Notes: generated by a model not told the origin, from the sequence alone. Shown: positions 16,748 to 24,967, counted from the stretch's first letter. The stretch: 64,000 nt of DNA from Brevibacillus panacihumi (GCF_003710985.1 NZ_RHHT01000011.1:1-64000), one strand, 5' to 3'. Numbers and translations: made by a program.

Positions 16748-18142
16748 ATGACCATGCGGTTGCACGATTGGATCCAGCCCATTTCCGCTTTCCTGCGGCC
16801 GGATGATACGATGGAAGAGGCAGCCCGCATCATGCTGGATTCAGGTTTGGATGTCCTGGCGGTAAGGGATGCATCCGGCAGAATACTCGGGGGATTTTCG
16901 TCCAGCTCGTTGTATCAGATGATCGTGGAAAACGTTTCTTTTACAGCGCCGATCCGCAATTATATCAAGACGGATGCGGTGACGGCACGCATGGACAAGC
17001 TGTCTGAGATGACGTTGGAGCAGCTCGAACAGATGGTCTCGCACGGTCCAGAAGGATACAGGGTGGTTGTCGATGAACATCAGCGGATCATCGGAATGCT
17101 GACGAAAGCGCGCATGGCCCGCGCGCTGCTGGAATCGAGAAAGCAATCGATCTCCTGTCAGCATGATGACATCAGCAGGCTGCCGGAAAAAAACGCTCTC
17201 AAGCATCCTTTTCAGGCAATGTATTCCTGGGATCATATCATCACTTCCGACAAGCGGATGAAGCATTGTATCGCATTGGCGGCCAAAACGGCGAGGCACC
17301 ATACCCCGTTGCTCCTGCGTGGCGAAAGTGGTACGGGCAAAGAACTGTTCGCCCATGCTGTGCATCAGGAAAGCGATCGCGCCCACGGTCCTTTCATTAC
17401 AGTCAATTGCGCTTCGATCCCGGAGCATCTACTGGAAGCCGAGTTCCTGGGCTATGAGTCCGGAGCCTTCACCGGTGCCGACCGTGCAGGGAGAATCGGC
17501 AAACTGGAGCTGGCGGGAGGGGGGACCTTGTTTCTGGATGAGATCGGCGACATGCCGCTGGCTTTGCAAGCGAAGCTGTTGCGCGTGTTGGAGGGCAAGG
17601 ATTTCTTTCGTGTCGGGGGAAGCCGACCGATCCACACAGACGTGCGAATCATTGCGGCGACCCACGCCCCGCTCGAGGAAATGATGGCAGCGAAGACTTT
17701 TCGCGCAGATCTGTATTACCGCCTGCATATCATGACCCTGACCATTCCGCCATTGCGACAGAGAAGAAGCGACATTCTCCTTCTCGCCAACGCTTTTATC
17801 AGGCAGTTGAATCCCGTCTTGAATACGAGAGTGACGGGAATCGAGGATGCGGCGCAGGAAGTGCTGTACCAATACGATTGGCCAGGAAATATCCGTCAAT
17901 TGCGCAATGTGATGGAAAGAGGCATGATACTGGCTGAGGAAGGAGAGCTCTCGTTCGCAGACCTGCCGGAGGAGATCGCGCAAACAGCAGCAAGAACTGG
18001 CGGGGATGTGGTTCATGCAGCCGAAAAAAGGGAGATCGAGCGAACGCTTCGCGAAACGAACGGGAACAAGACAAAAGCGGCCAGACTCCTGGGAATCAGC
18101 CGCTCTGCGTTTTACGAGAAATTGAAAAAGTACCGCATGTAG
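16748..18142 (+). CDS. Sigma-54-dependent activator with N-terminal CBS pair
   Basis: A 464-residue enhancer-binding protein for sigma-54 (SigL) RNA polymerase. Residues 5-125 form two CBS motifs that usually bind adenosyl ligands and act as the sensor. The AAA+ domain spans about 155-390, with Walker A GESGTGKE, the sigma-54-contacting GAFTGA loop and Walker B GGTLFLDEIGD. The C-terminus (about 425-464) is a Fis-type HTH (NKTKAARLLGISRSAFYEKLKKY). GGGGGAGG precedes the ATG. The target is not obvious: I see no -24/-12 promoter before cysC, eutB or the sulfotransferase gene. Position upstream of eutBC suggests, but does not show, control of ethanolamine use. Confidence 0.92.
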   Translation: MTMRLHDWIQPISAFLRPDDTMEEAARIMLDSGLDVLAVRDASGRILGGFSSSSLYQMIVENVSFTAPIRNYIKTDAVTARMDKLSEMTLEQLEQMVSHGPEGYRVVVDEHQRIIGMLTKARMARALLESRKQSISCQHDDISRLPEKNALKHPFQAMYSWDHIITSDKRMKHCIALAAKTARHHTPLLLRGESGTGKELFAHAVHQESDRAHGPFITVNCASIPEHLLEAEFLGYESGAFTGADRAGRIGKLELAGGGTLFLDEIGDMPLALQAKLLRVLEGKDFFRVGGSRPIHTDVRIIAATHAPLEEMMAAKTFRADLYYRLHIMTLTIPPLRQRRSDILLLANAFIRQLNPVLNTRVTGIEDAAQEVLYQYDWPGNIRQLRNVMERGMILAEEGELSFADLPEEIAQTAARTGGDVVHAAEKREIERTLRETNGNKTKAARLLGISRSAFYEKLKKYRM

Positions 18143-18154
18143 AAAAGGAGCTCT

Positions 18155-18643
18155 TTAGAGAACAGAGATGTAAATATCGACCTGGCTGTTCTGCGGATCG
18201 CTGCATCGGGAATCGTACAGCTCGAAATCGGCTACAAACGCCCGCTTGTTCGTTTTTGACCATTCCCAAATGTACTGCCAAGTCTCCGGGACAATCTCGG
18301 TAATGATTCCTTTTCGCGTCGTAAACACGACATATTCGAAGGCAGGCACAGCATAAGTATTCAGACCTGCTGTCGCTACCTCTGTTGGGCCAACTTCAGC
18401 ACCGATTGCAAACGTATAAGCCCCCGTTTCATCGGATTCATAGTCGGTGTAAAGGGCGAGAACCGGTGCATGTTCCTTCGCAGGGATGCTCGCCAGCACC
18501 TGATCCCGATAAAAATGGCCCCACATTGCAGGGATGACACCTTCTCCTTTCATTTCCGCTTCATTCGTCGTACGTGCGGATTTCCCCATAAAAACGAAGG
18601 ATTCCAAATGCTTCCTTGTGATTTCCGGCTGGAACACTGACAC
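18155..18643 (-). CDS. GyrI-like / AraC effector-binding domain protein
   Basis: A 162-residue stand-alone effector-binding domain of the GyrI/SOUL-like superfamily, similar to the ligand domain of MerR- and AraC-type regulators but without a DNA-binding part. The features are the central ALYTDYESDETGAYTFAIGAEV strand-turn-strand region and the C-terminal WEWSKTNKRAFVADFELY with DIYISV at the end. Such proteins bind small hydrophobic molecules; the function of free-standing copies is mostly unknown. GTG start at 18643 chosen for the GGGAGG site seven bases before it. It is transcribed away from eutB and converges with the sigma-54 activator. Confidence 0.82.
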   Translation of the reverse strand: MSVFQPEITRKHLESFVFMGKSARTTNEAEMKGEGVIPAMWGHFYRDQVLASIPAKEHAPVLALYTDYESDETGAYTFAIGAEVGPTEVATAGLNTYAVPAFEYVVFTTRKGIITEIVPETWQYIWEWSKTNKRAFVADFELYDSRCSDPQNSQVDIYISVL

Positions 18644-18779
18644 AAAAATTCCTCCCACTATCTACTAAAAATATATCGAACAAACGTTCTTGTCCTTATC
18701 ATACTGGAACATTACGGAAATTTCAAGGAAAGGCAAGCGAATATACGAAACAATTGTAGAAATGAACAAACTTTCCCGA

Positions 18780-18785
18780 TATAAT
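18780..18785 (+). promoter_or_regulatory. -10 box upstream of eutB
   Basis: A perfect TATAAT; the -35 is poor (TTGTAG, 20-base spacing), so it may need an activator. Transcription would start near 18792, just before the first leader hairpin. Confidence 0.4.
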
Positions 18786-18814
18786 ACAAATTGAAGGAAA
18801 ATTCAGACTGCATC

Positions 18815-18934
18815 TCCGACAATGGCGTCGGAACGTCACGTTTTCCGATTGGGTTGCATGAAAAAGTAAACATGCTCAAGCAAAGGTGCTTTTCGAGGTT
18901 GCGGTTATTCGCCGCAGCCGCGTGAGGCACCTTT
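18815..18934 (+). promoter_or_regulatory. ANTAR/EutV-type dual-hairpin antitermination element
   Basis: Hairpin P1: TCCGAC (18815-18820) pairs with GTCGGA (18827-18832) around the hexaloop AATGGC. Hairpin P2: AAGC (18878-18881) pairs with GCTT (18888-18891) around the hexaloop AAAGGT. Both loops have A at position 1 and G at position 4, the established recognition rule for ANTAR proteins such as EutV. The P2 segment AGCAAAGGTGCTT fits the 13-base eut leader consensus AGCAANGRRGCUY as I recall it, with one mismatch. P2 overlaps the 5' arm of the terminator that follows, so ANTAR binding to P1-P2 would prevent termination and switch on eutBC. Confidence 0.78.
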
Positions 18935-18937
18935 TTT
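18882..18937 (+). terminator. Conditional terminator in the eutB leader
   Basis: AAAGGTGC (18882-18889) pairs with GCACCTTT (18927-18934), enclosing TGCGG/CCGCA, and is followed by T residues. It ends 24 bases before the eutB ATG. Confidence 0.85.
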
Positions 18938-18960
18938 AGATGAGGAAAGAAGGTGTAGTC

Positions 18961-20322
18961 ATGAAATTGTCTTGCACGATCCGAAAGCAGCATTACCAAT
19001 TCTCTTCTGTACGAGAAGTACTGGGCAAAGCAAGCGAAGAAAAATCAGGCGATCAGATGAGTAAATTATCTGCGAGCTCTGCATTGGAGCGCATGGCTGC
19101 CAAGGTGGTCCTCAGTGAAATGAAGCTGGAAGACATTTATGAAAATCCGGTGATTCCGTATGCAAAAGACGAGGTTACGCGCATTATCTATGACGATCTG
19201 AATTTGTCTGTCTACCGGGAGATCCAGAATTGGACAGTGGGCGAATTGCGGGAGTACATTCTCTCTCATACGACAGGGATGCCGGAGCTATCCCGCATCA
19301 GCCGCGGATTGACCAGTGAAATGATCTCCGCTGTGGCCAAGCTGATGTCCAGCATCGACCTCGTCCTCGCTTCCCAGAAGATGCGCCATCAAGCCTATTG
19401 CAATACCTTGATCGGAGAACCGGGACGGCTTGCTTTTCGCTGTCAGCCCAACCATCCGATCGATGATCCGGAGGGGATACTCGCTTCGATCAAGGAGGGT
19501 CTTTCCTATGGATGCGGGGATGCCGTGATCGGAATTAATCCCAACAATGATTCGGTCGAAAGCGTCGCCAGGCTGCTACGGATGACGCATGAATTCATGC
19601 AGCGCTGGGAAATCCCCACACAAAATTGCGTGTTGGCCCATATCACTACACAGGTGCAAGCTCTGCGCAACGGAGCCCCGATCTCGCTGATGTTTCAGAG
19701 CTTGGCGGGTTCACAGCGCGCCAATGAAGCATTTGGCGTGAATAAGGAGATTTTGGACGAAGCGATGGCATTGATGCTTCGCTGCGGGACGGCATCAGGC
19801 CCCAATGTGATGTATTTTGAAACGGGGCAAGGCTCAGAGGTATCGCTGGATTCGCATGAAGGGGTCGACATGCAGACGCTGGAATCAAGAACATACGGCT
19901 ACTGTCGGCATTGGAAGCCGTTTATGGTGAATAACGTATCCGGCTTCATCGGTCCCGAAACCTTGTATGACGGCAGACAGATGATTCGTGCGGACCTGGA
20001 GGATTTGTTTATGGGAAAACTGCATGGGCTGCCGATGGGGATCGCCCCTACCTACACCAATCACATGCATGCCGATCAAAATGATCAGGAAATTGCCGGG
20101 ATGCTGACAGCGTTGGGGGGTGCCAATTTTTACATGGGCGTACCAGGCGGTGACGATGTCATGCTGAGCTACCAAGATACAAGCTACCACGACGATGCGA
20201 GCCTGCGGGAGCTTTTGGGCTTACGGCCGCTGCGAGAGTTTGAAAAATGGCTGGAGAAGATGGGCATCATGGAAAACGGACGGCTGACGGAGCGGGCCGG
20301 GGACTTGTCCATATTTGACTAG
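18961..20322 (+). CDS. eutB: Ethanolamine ammonia-lyase large subunit
   Basis: The 453-residue catalytic subunit of adenosylcobalamin-dependent ethanolamine ammonia-lyase, which converts ethanolamine to acetaldehyde and ammonia. It is colinear with EutB along its whole length. Recognisable stretches include LSRISRGLTSEMISAVAKLMS, the NPNNDS and SLAGSQRANEAFG motifs, the YFETGQGSEVS active-site strand, and APTYTNHMHADQND followed by FYMGVPGGDDVML. Start at ATG 18961, five bases after GAAGGTG; an in-frame ATG at 18940 lies too close to the terminator. It is paired with eutC 18 bases downstream. No microcompartment shell genes, eutA reactivase or eutV/eutW are in this window. Expression appears controlled by the leader element. 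Confidence 0.96.
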   Translation: MKLSCTIRKQHYQFSSVREVLGKASEEKSGDQMSKLSASSALERMAAKVVLSEMKLEDIYENPVIPYAKDEVTRIIYDDLNLSVYREIQNWTVGELREYILSHTTGMPELSRISRGLTSEMISAVAKLMSSIDLVLASQKMRHQAYCNTLIGEPGRLAFRCQPNHPIDDPEGILASIKEGLSYGCGDAVIGINPNNDSVESVARLLRMTHEFMQRWEIPTQNCVLAHITTQVQALRNGAPISLMFQSLAGSQRANEAFGVNKEILDEAMALMLRCGTASGPNVMYFETGQGSEVSLDSHEGVDMQTLESRTYGYCRHWKPFMVNNVSGFIGPETLYDGRQMIRADLEDLFMGKLHGLPMGIAPTYTNHMHADQNDQEIAGMLTALGGANFYMGVPGGDDVMLSYQDTSYHDDASLRELLGLRPLREFEKWLEKMGIMENGRLTERAGDLSIFD

Positions 20323-20340
20323 GGAAGGGGAGAAATCGGG

Positions 20341-21168
20341 ATGAAGCAGATCGATCTGGATCACTTGGTCCAAAGAGTGGTGGAGGAATTGTCCAAAAAG
20401 AGTCAGGAAGCCATTCCCTTTCCCGAAGAGAAACAGCTTGGCGTGAAGAACCCGCACAATCGGGAAGTGCTGGAACAAGCGATGCGGCGGACACCGGCAC
20501 GAATCGGGATTGGCCGGGCAGGGACGCGGATGAAGACGACCAGCTACCTGCAGTTCCGCATCGATCAGGCAGCGGCGCATGACGCAGTGATGAAACGAAT
20601 TGAGCCGGCATGGCTGGCAGAATTGGGGCTGCCTGAGCTGTATACGAGAGCCAAAGACATGCAGGAGTATTTGATGAATCTAGACTCGGGCAGATTCTTG
20701 TCCGAAGAGTCGGTACGCTGGCTCGAGCAGCATGGGGACAAAAACAAGGACGTGCAGATCATCATCTCGGATGGGCTTAGCACGTCGGCCTGTGAAGCCT
20801 GCATTCCCGATTTGCTCCCTTCCTTGCTGCAGGGGTTGGCTCTGAAAAATCTCAGTGTGGCGAAGCCGCTTTTTATCCATAGGGGACGCGTCTGGGTGCA
20901 GGATCATGTCGCCTCCATCGTACGGTGCAAGGTCGTCATCTCCCTCATCGGAGAACGTCCGGGACTCGCGACGGCGGAGAGCTTGAGCGCCTACATGATC
21001 TATCAGCCCAATGAACGTACCGTTGAATCCGATCGCACGGTTATCTCCAATATCCATCGCGGAGGCACACCGCCGATTGAAGCAGGCGCGTATCTGGCTG
21101 ATTTGCTGGCAGATATTTTGCGTGTGCAGGCGAGTGGTGTTGCATACGCGCAACTTCGGGCAAAATAA
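20341..21168 (+). CDS. eutC: Ethanolamine ammonia-lyase small subunit
   Basis: The 275-residue partner of EutB, contributing to adenosylcobalamin binding. Typical motifs are ARIGIGRAGTRMKTTSYLQFRIDQAAAHDAV (about residues 52-82), IIISDGLSTSA with the cobalamin-contacting region, VISLIGERPGLATAESLSAYM and the C-terminal SNIHRGGTPPIEAG. The length is in the usual range (about 260-300). GGGGAG lies before the ATG. It lies in an operon with eutB; the next gene has its own promoter. Confidence 0.96.
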   Translation: MKQIDLDHLVQRVVEELSKKSQEAIPFPEEKQLGVKNPHNREVLEQAMRRTPARIGIGRAGTRMKTTSYLQFRIDQAAAHDAVMKRIEPAWLAELGLPELYTRAKDMQEYLMNLDSGRFLSEESVRWLEQHGDKNKDVQIIISDGLSTSACEACIPDLLPSLLQGLALKNLSVAKPLFIHRGRVWVQDHVASIVRCKVVISLIGERPGLATAESLSAYMIYQPNERTVESDRTVISNIHRGGTPPIEAGAYLADLLADILRVQASGVAYAQLRAK

Positions 21169-21183
21169 AGAGATAGATTTCTC

Positions 21184-21213
21184 TTGGCAGATTTTGCTGT
21201 CATGCACTAGAAT
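21184..21213 (+). promoter_or_regulatory. Promoter of the small basic protein gene
   Basis: TTGGCA and TAGAAT with an 18-base spacer, 40 bases upstream of the ATG. Confidence 0.6.
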
Positions 21214-21252
21214 ACAAGGAGAAGGACCATTTTTCCCAAGGAGTTGCTACGC

Positions 21253-21465
21253 ATGTCGGAGCCAAATCAAAACGAAAAAGAAGCAATGGAAAACAAGCCT
21301 GGCAAGATCAGCCTGCAAGAGGCCATTAAACGTAAGCTGGCGGAGAAAAAGCAAGCGCAATCCAATGGCCGTGCATCGAGTCACAATCCAAAAGCAATGA
21401 ATCAGACGATGAAAAGCCAGCACACCAAAAAACCGAATAATCAACGCAGACGCACGGGTGTTTAA
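21253..21465 (+). CDS. Small basic hydrophilic protein, 70 residues
   Basis: Unknown function. Highly charged, very rich in Lys, Asn, Gln and Arg, with no hydrophobic core in the C-terminal half. Only LQEAIKRKLAEKKQAQ at about 21-36 would form a stable amphipathic helix. Probably disordered and possibly nucleic-acid binding or spore-associated, but nothing proves that. Expression is credible: own promoter, AAGGAG nine bases before the ATG and a good terminator after the stop. Confidence 0.75.
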   Translation: MSEPNQNEKEAMENKPGKISLQEAIKRKLAEKKQAQSNGRASSHNPKAMNQTMKSQHTKKPNNQRRRTGV

Positions 21466-21487
21466 CACCGATGAGTGCAACCGTATC

Positions 21488-21528
21488 AAAAACTGCTGAA
21501 AGAGTCATCTCTTCGGCAGTTTTTTTAT
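21488..21528 (+). terminator. Terminator after the small basic protein
   Basis: AAAACTGC-TGAAAGAG pairs with CTCTTCGGCAGTTTT across a TCAT loop, followed by seven T. Confidence 0.9.
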
Positions 21529-21550
21529 TGGGATGTCAGGCCCGTGGCCG

Positions 21551-22429
21551 CTATGACTGCGGGCGCTGCCATTTTTTCCGAAACGCAAGCGGAGTCATTT
21601 CCACCCGTTTCTTAAACAGGTCGATAAAGTGGCTGACATGATCCATTCCCACTTGTTCGGCGATCTGTCCGACTGTGAGATCGGTGTAGGTGAGCAACTC
21701 CTTGGCATAGGTAATACGGCAGTGAATGACGTATTCGTTCGGGGTATAGCCCGTGTATTTTTTGAACTCCCGCACGAGATGGAACTTGCTGATAGCGTGT
21801 CGGCGAGCCAGTGAATCAAGCGAGATTTTCTCCTGAAAACGGCGATCCAGGTCACGGACTGCATTCTCGATGACGGGCGGCATATAAGCGTCGATTTGCG
21901 GCATCGGGCTAGTTGCCAGCAGAAGCTGGGTCAGAAGCTGGACCAGATACTGGGAGGTCAGCATCTCTGTACGTACATCCTTGTGCCGATGAAGTTGAAT
22001 CATTTTCCTGATCAGCCCTGCTGCATCTGCCTCCTCCCCAAATCGGACGACGGGTGGACCATGTGTGGCAAATTGCTCGTAATAGCTGCGGCTGTTGCTT
22101 CCATTGAAGTGAACCCAGAGGATTTCCCACAGGTCATGAGAGTCGGTCTTGTAAAACTGGTACTCCCGACAATCAATAAAAAAAGCCTGATTCGGACCCA
22201 ATACATATCGCTTGCCTCGATAATCAAGATAGCCTTTGCCCGCCAAGGTATAGACAATCAGGTAGGAATGAAGCTGCTGCCGTTCAGTAAAATAGCCGGG
22301 CTTCGTCCGAAAATGGCCGACTTCTTGCACGTAATAGAAGGTTTTCTTAGCAGTTTGGCTAGGCGTAGAGATCAAGCGTATCGAATCTTCCGTCCAATCA
22401 TGGGCTGCCCGTTCTCGATAACGGTCCAC
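21551..22429 (-). CDS. AraC-family transcriptional regulator
   Basis: A 292-residue regulator. The N-terminal cupin-like ligand pocket spans about residues 35-130 (LIVYTLAGKGYLDYRG, LGPNQAFFIDCREYQFYK). The C-terminal AraC/XylS double HTH occupies about 190-288 (ISLDSLARRHAISKFHLVREFKKYTGYTPNEYV and LTVGQIAEQVGMDHVSHFIDLFKKRVEMTP). The GTG start has GGGAGG eight bases upstream. It is divergent from a sugar-isomerase-like gene with 119 bases between the starts, so it most likely controls that gene in response to a sugar or sugar derivative. A cre box lies in the shared interval. Confidence 0.92.
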   Translation of the reverse strand: MDRYRERAAHDWTEDSIRLISTPSQTAKKTFYYVQEVGHFRTKPGYFTERQQLHSYLIVYTLAGKGYLDYRGKRYVLGPNQAFFIDCREYQFYKTDSHDLWEILWVHFNGSNSRSYYEQFATHGPPVVRFGEEADAAGLIRKMIQLHRHKDVRTEMLTSQYLVQLLTQLLLATSPMPQIDAYMPPVIENAVRDLDRRFQEKISLDSLARRHAISKFHLVREFKKYTGYTPNEYVIHCRITYAKELLTYTDLTVGQIAEQVGMDHVSHFIDLFKKRVEMTPLAFRKKWQRPQS

Positions 22430-22490
22430 AGCATGCGCCTCCCAGCAAGATTCTGTTAGGAATGAACAAGATCATGGGATGTTTCCTTTA

Positions 22491-22506
22491 TTGTAAGCGA
22501 ATACAA
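22491..22506. promoter_or_regulatory. cre box (CcpA site) between the araC-type and isomerase-like genes
   Basis: TTGTAAGCGAATACAA fits the consensus WTGNAANCGNWWNCAW at all 16 positions. In Bacillales this binds CcpA with HPr-Ser-P and mediates glucose repression. Position 43 bases before the isomerase-like ATG supports repression of carbon-source use. Confidence 0.75.
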
Positions 22507-22548
22507 TGAACGCATAAAGCTTGTATTTTTCGCAGGGAGGGAGCATTC

Positions 22549-24051
22549 ATGGCAGAGGGTACAAAACTAAAACCGATGAAAAAGGGGAGAATCGGGCTCT
22601 ACACGATTGGCCTTTCGACATACTGGGAGCAGTTTCCGGGACTGCGTGAGCGCATCATTGGCTATGGGGAGTTTTTAAAAGAAAAAATGGCTTTGCACGG
22701 AGAAGTATTCTATTACGGGCTGGTAGATTCTGAGGAGGAAGGCAGGCGAGCAGGGGAGTGGTTTCAGGCCCACAATGTAGACCTGATCTTCTGTCATTCC
22801 GGCACCTACAGCACGAGCTCTGCTGTGCTGCCCGTCCACCAGATTTGCCATGCGCCCGTGGTCGTTCTCAATTTGCAGCCGGCCGCCCGGATCAACTACG
22901 AGCAGACGACGACAGGCGAGTGGCTGGCGCATTGCGGAGCCTGCCCCGTTCCCGAGATCGCCAATGCTTTTTCACGGGCTGACATTCGCTTTCGTGTCAT
23001 CAACGGGCTCTTGGGACTCGATCAGACTCCCGCCATTTCGCTGGCCAATGAGGTGACGAAGGACCGTCCAGAGGCCATGCGCGCCTGGACAAACATCGAA
23101 GAGTGGATAATGGCCGCTTCTGTGCGCAGGACCTTGCGCCACAGCCGTTTTGGTTTTTTAGGCAATACCTACAGCGGCATGCTCGATATGTACAGCGATT
23201 TTACCATGATTCAGGCGCAGATGGGATTGCATGTCGAAGTGTTGGAAATGTGCGATGTAGACCGGATGCTTCGGGAGGTAACGGAGACGCAGGTCCGGGA
23301 AAAGATGGCTGAAATCGAGGAGATGTTTGCAATCAGCGGGGATTCTCCAGCAGATCCGATCGCCAGAAAGCCTACTGCCGAGCAGCTGGAGTGGTCATGT
23401 CGCGTGGCAGCCGCACAGGAAAAGCTGGTGCGCTACTACGATCTCGATGCCCTGACCTATTATTATCACGGTGCTCCAGGGAACCCGTATGAAAAGCTGC
23501 AGGCAGGCTTTATCGTCGGTCACTCCCTTCTGACCGCAAAAGGGATTCCCTGTGCAGGGGAGGGGGACCTGAAAACAGCCGTGGCGATGAAAATATGCGA
23601 TTTACTGGGAATCGGCGGTAGCTATTCCGAGATCGTCGTCGTCGATTATGAGGATGAGACCATTCTTCTTGGACATGACGGGCCTTTTCATATTGCCATC
23701 GCAGAGGGAAAACCAATCCTGCGCGGGATGGGACTCTATCATGGCAAGCAAGGGACGGGCGTTTCCGTGGAAGCAAAAGTAAAGCGCGGCCCCGTAACCA
23801 CTGTAAACCTGACACAGACAGGGGACGGCAAACTGAAGCTCATTTTTGGCGAAGGAGTTTCTACCGACGGTCCCACGATGAAGATCGGAAATACCCAAAC
23901 CCCGGTCAAGTTTCGCGATCATCCGGACGACTATATGGATAAATGGTTCCGGGAAGCCCCGACACACCACTGCGCGCTGGCAGTCGGCCATCATGCCCGA
24001 CTTTTGCAAAAAGTAGCTGAGGTAATGGATATCAGGCAAGTGACTTTGTAA
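22549..24051 (+). CDS. L-fucose/L-arabinose isomerase family protein
   Basis: A 500-residue protein with the arabinose/fucose isomerase-like fold. It starts GRIGLYTIGLSTYWEQFPGL and has an N-terminal substrate domain with CHSGTYSTSS. The middle part includes HSRFGFLGNTYSGMLDMYSDF and a C-terminal barrel region with CAGEGDLKTAVAMKICDLLG. A DGPFHIAIAEG stretch and the C-terminal THHCALAVGHH histidines could form the metal site. True AraA is similar in size but this is a divergent paralogue group with no proven activity that I can name. Its divergent AraC regulator and perfect cre box argue for a role in sugar or polyol catabolism. Start supported by GGGAGGG. Confidence 0.8.
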   Translation: MAEGTKLKPMKKGRIGLYTIGLSTYWEQFPGLRERIIGYGEFLKEKMALHGEVFYYGLVDSEEEGRRAGEWFQAHNVDLIFCHSGTYSTSSAVLPVHQICHAPVVVLNLQPAARINYEQTTTGEWLAHCGACPVPEIANAFSRADIRFRVINGLLGLDQTPAISLANEVTKDRPEAMRAWTNIEEWIMAASVRRTLRHSRFGFLGNTYSGMLDMYSDFTMIQAQMGLHVEVLEMCDVDRMLREVTETQVREKMAEIEEMFAISGDSPADPIARKPTAEQLEWSCRVAAAQEKLVRYYDLDALTYYYHGAPGNPYEKLQAGFIVGHSLLTAKGIPCAGEGDLKTAVAMKICDLLGIGGSYSEIVVVDYEDETILLGHDGPFHIAIAEGKPILRGMGLYHGKQGTGVSVEAKVKRGPVTTVNLTQTGDGKLKLIFGEGVSTDGPTMKIGNTQTPVKFRDHPDDYMDKWFREAPTHHCALAVGHHARLLQKVAEVMDIRQVTL

Positions 24052-24118
24052 ACGGTTATTCCAGCAAAGATAATCCAAAGAAAATCATCAAAAATTCTCC
24101 TGCTTTTGTGAGTAAAAC

Positions 24119-24127
24119 TGGTATAAT
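24119..24127 (+). promoter_or_regulatory. Extended -10 promoter before the DeoR gene
   Basis: TGGTATAAT is a perfect extended -10 with no good -35, about 58 bases before the start codon. Confidence 0.55.
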
Positions 24128-24184
24128 CAAACATATACAAAAAACGGTTGACGCAGATCACAATAGCAGGAAAAGAGGATGACG

Positions 24185-24946
24185 ATGCTTGTAGCCGAAA
24201 GACACGAAATGATTGTCCGTCTGGTAAATGAGAGAGGAAGTATCCGCGTCTCGGAATTAAGTGAAATTTGCAACGTAACCGAAGAGACCATTCGCCGTGA
24301 TTTGGATCGTTTGGAGGAAGCAGGGCGCCTGATGAGAAGCCATGGCGGGGCGGTCAGCATCTCGGACCCTCAGCCGGAAATTCCTTACCTGGAGCGAGAA
24401 GTAACGCGCATGGAAGAGAAGAAACGCATCGCCAAACAGGCCGTCGCGTATATCGAGCCGCATGACCGGATCATTCTCGATGCCAGCACGACGGCTTGGT
24501 ATATGGCTGCGATCGTCCCGGATATTCCGCTTACGGTATTGACCAATTCGATCAAGGTAGCGATGGAGCTGAGCACCAAGGAAAAGGTGGAGGTCATTTC
24601 GACAGGAGGCACCCTCGCGCCGCGTTCCCTGTCCTTTCTCGGACCCAGCGCCGAACGCAGCCTGGATCAGTATCATGTCGACAAGGTATTTCTCTCCTGC
24701 AAAGGCATCCACCTGGAGCGCGGCATCAGTGAATCCAATGAAATGCAGGCACTCGTCAAAAAGAAAATGATCAATATCTCGGATAAAGTCTTTCTGTTGG
24801 CTGATGCCAGCAAAATTGGCGTACAGGCATTTACCTATTTTGCTGCGCTCTCCCAGATCGATGAAATCATCACGGATGACGAAGTGGATGCCGTAACGAT
24901 CCGGCAGCTTGAGGAAAAGGCGATTAAAGTGACGATCGCTCCCTGA
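24185..24946 (+). CDS. DeoR/GlpR-family transcriptional regulator
   Basis: A 253-residue sugar-phosphate-responsive repressor. The N-terminal winged HTH (SIRVSELSEICNVTEETIRRDLDRLEEAGRLMRSHGGAV, about residues 17-55) is the DeoR signature. The C-terminal DeoRC sensor has the ILDASTTAWYMA phosphate-binding loop and ADASKIG. The start could also be the ATG at 24179; GAGG fits 24185 better. The target operon is unknown: the isomerase-like gene lies upstream on the same strand and the MFS gene downstream on the other strand. Confidence 0.92.
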   Translation: MLVAERHEMIVRLVNERGSIRVSELSEICNVTEETIRRDLDRLEEAGRLMRSHGGAVSISDPQPEIPYLEREVTRMEEKKRIAKQAVAYIEPHDRIILDASTTAWYMAAIVPDIPLTVLTNSIKVAMELSTKEKVEVISTGGTLAPRSLSFLGPSAERSLDQYHVDKVFLSCKGIHLERGISESNEMQALVKKKMINISDKVFLLADASKIGVQAFTYFAALSQIDEIITDDEVDAVTIRQLEEKAIKVTIAP

Positions 24947-24967
24947 AGGCAGGGGAGGCGACAGCAA

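Noticed and set aside
18644-18960. Adenosylcobalamin riboswitch before eutB, and likewise before mutA
   Set aside because: No B12-box-like element was seen; the eutB leader is explained by the ANTAR element and the mutA operon by TetR sites.
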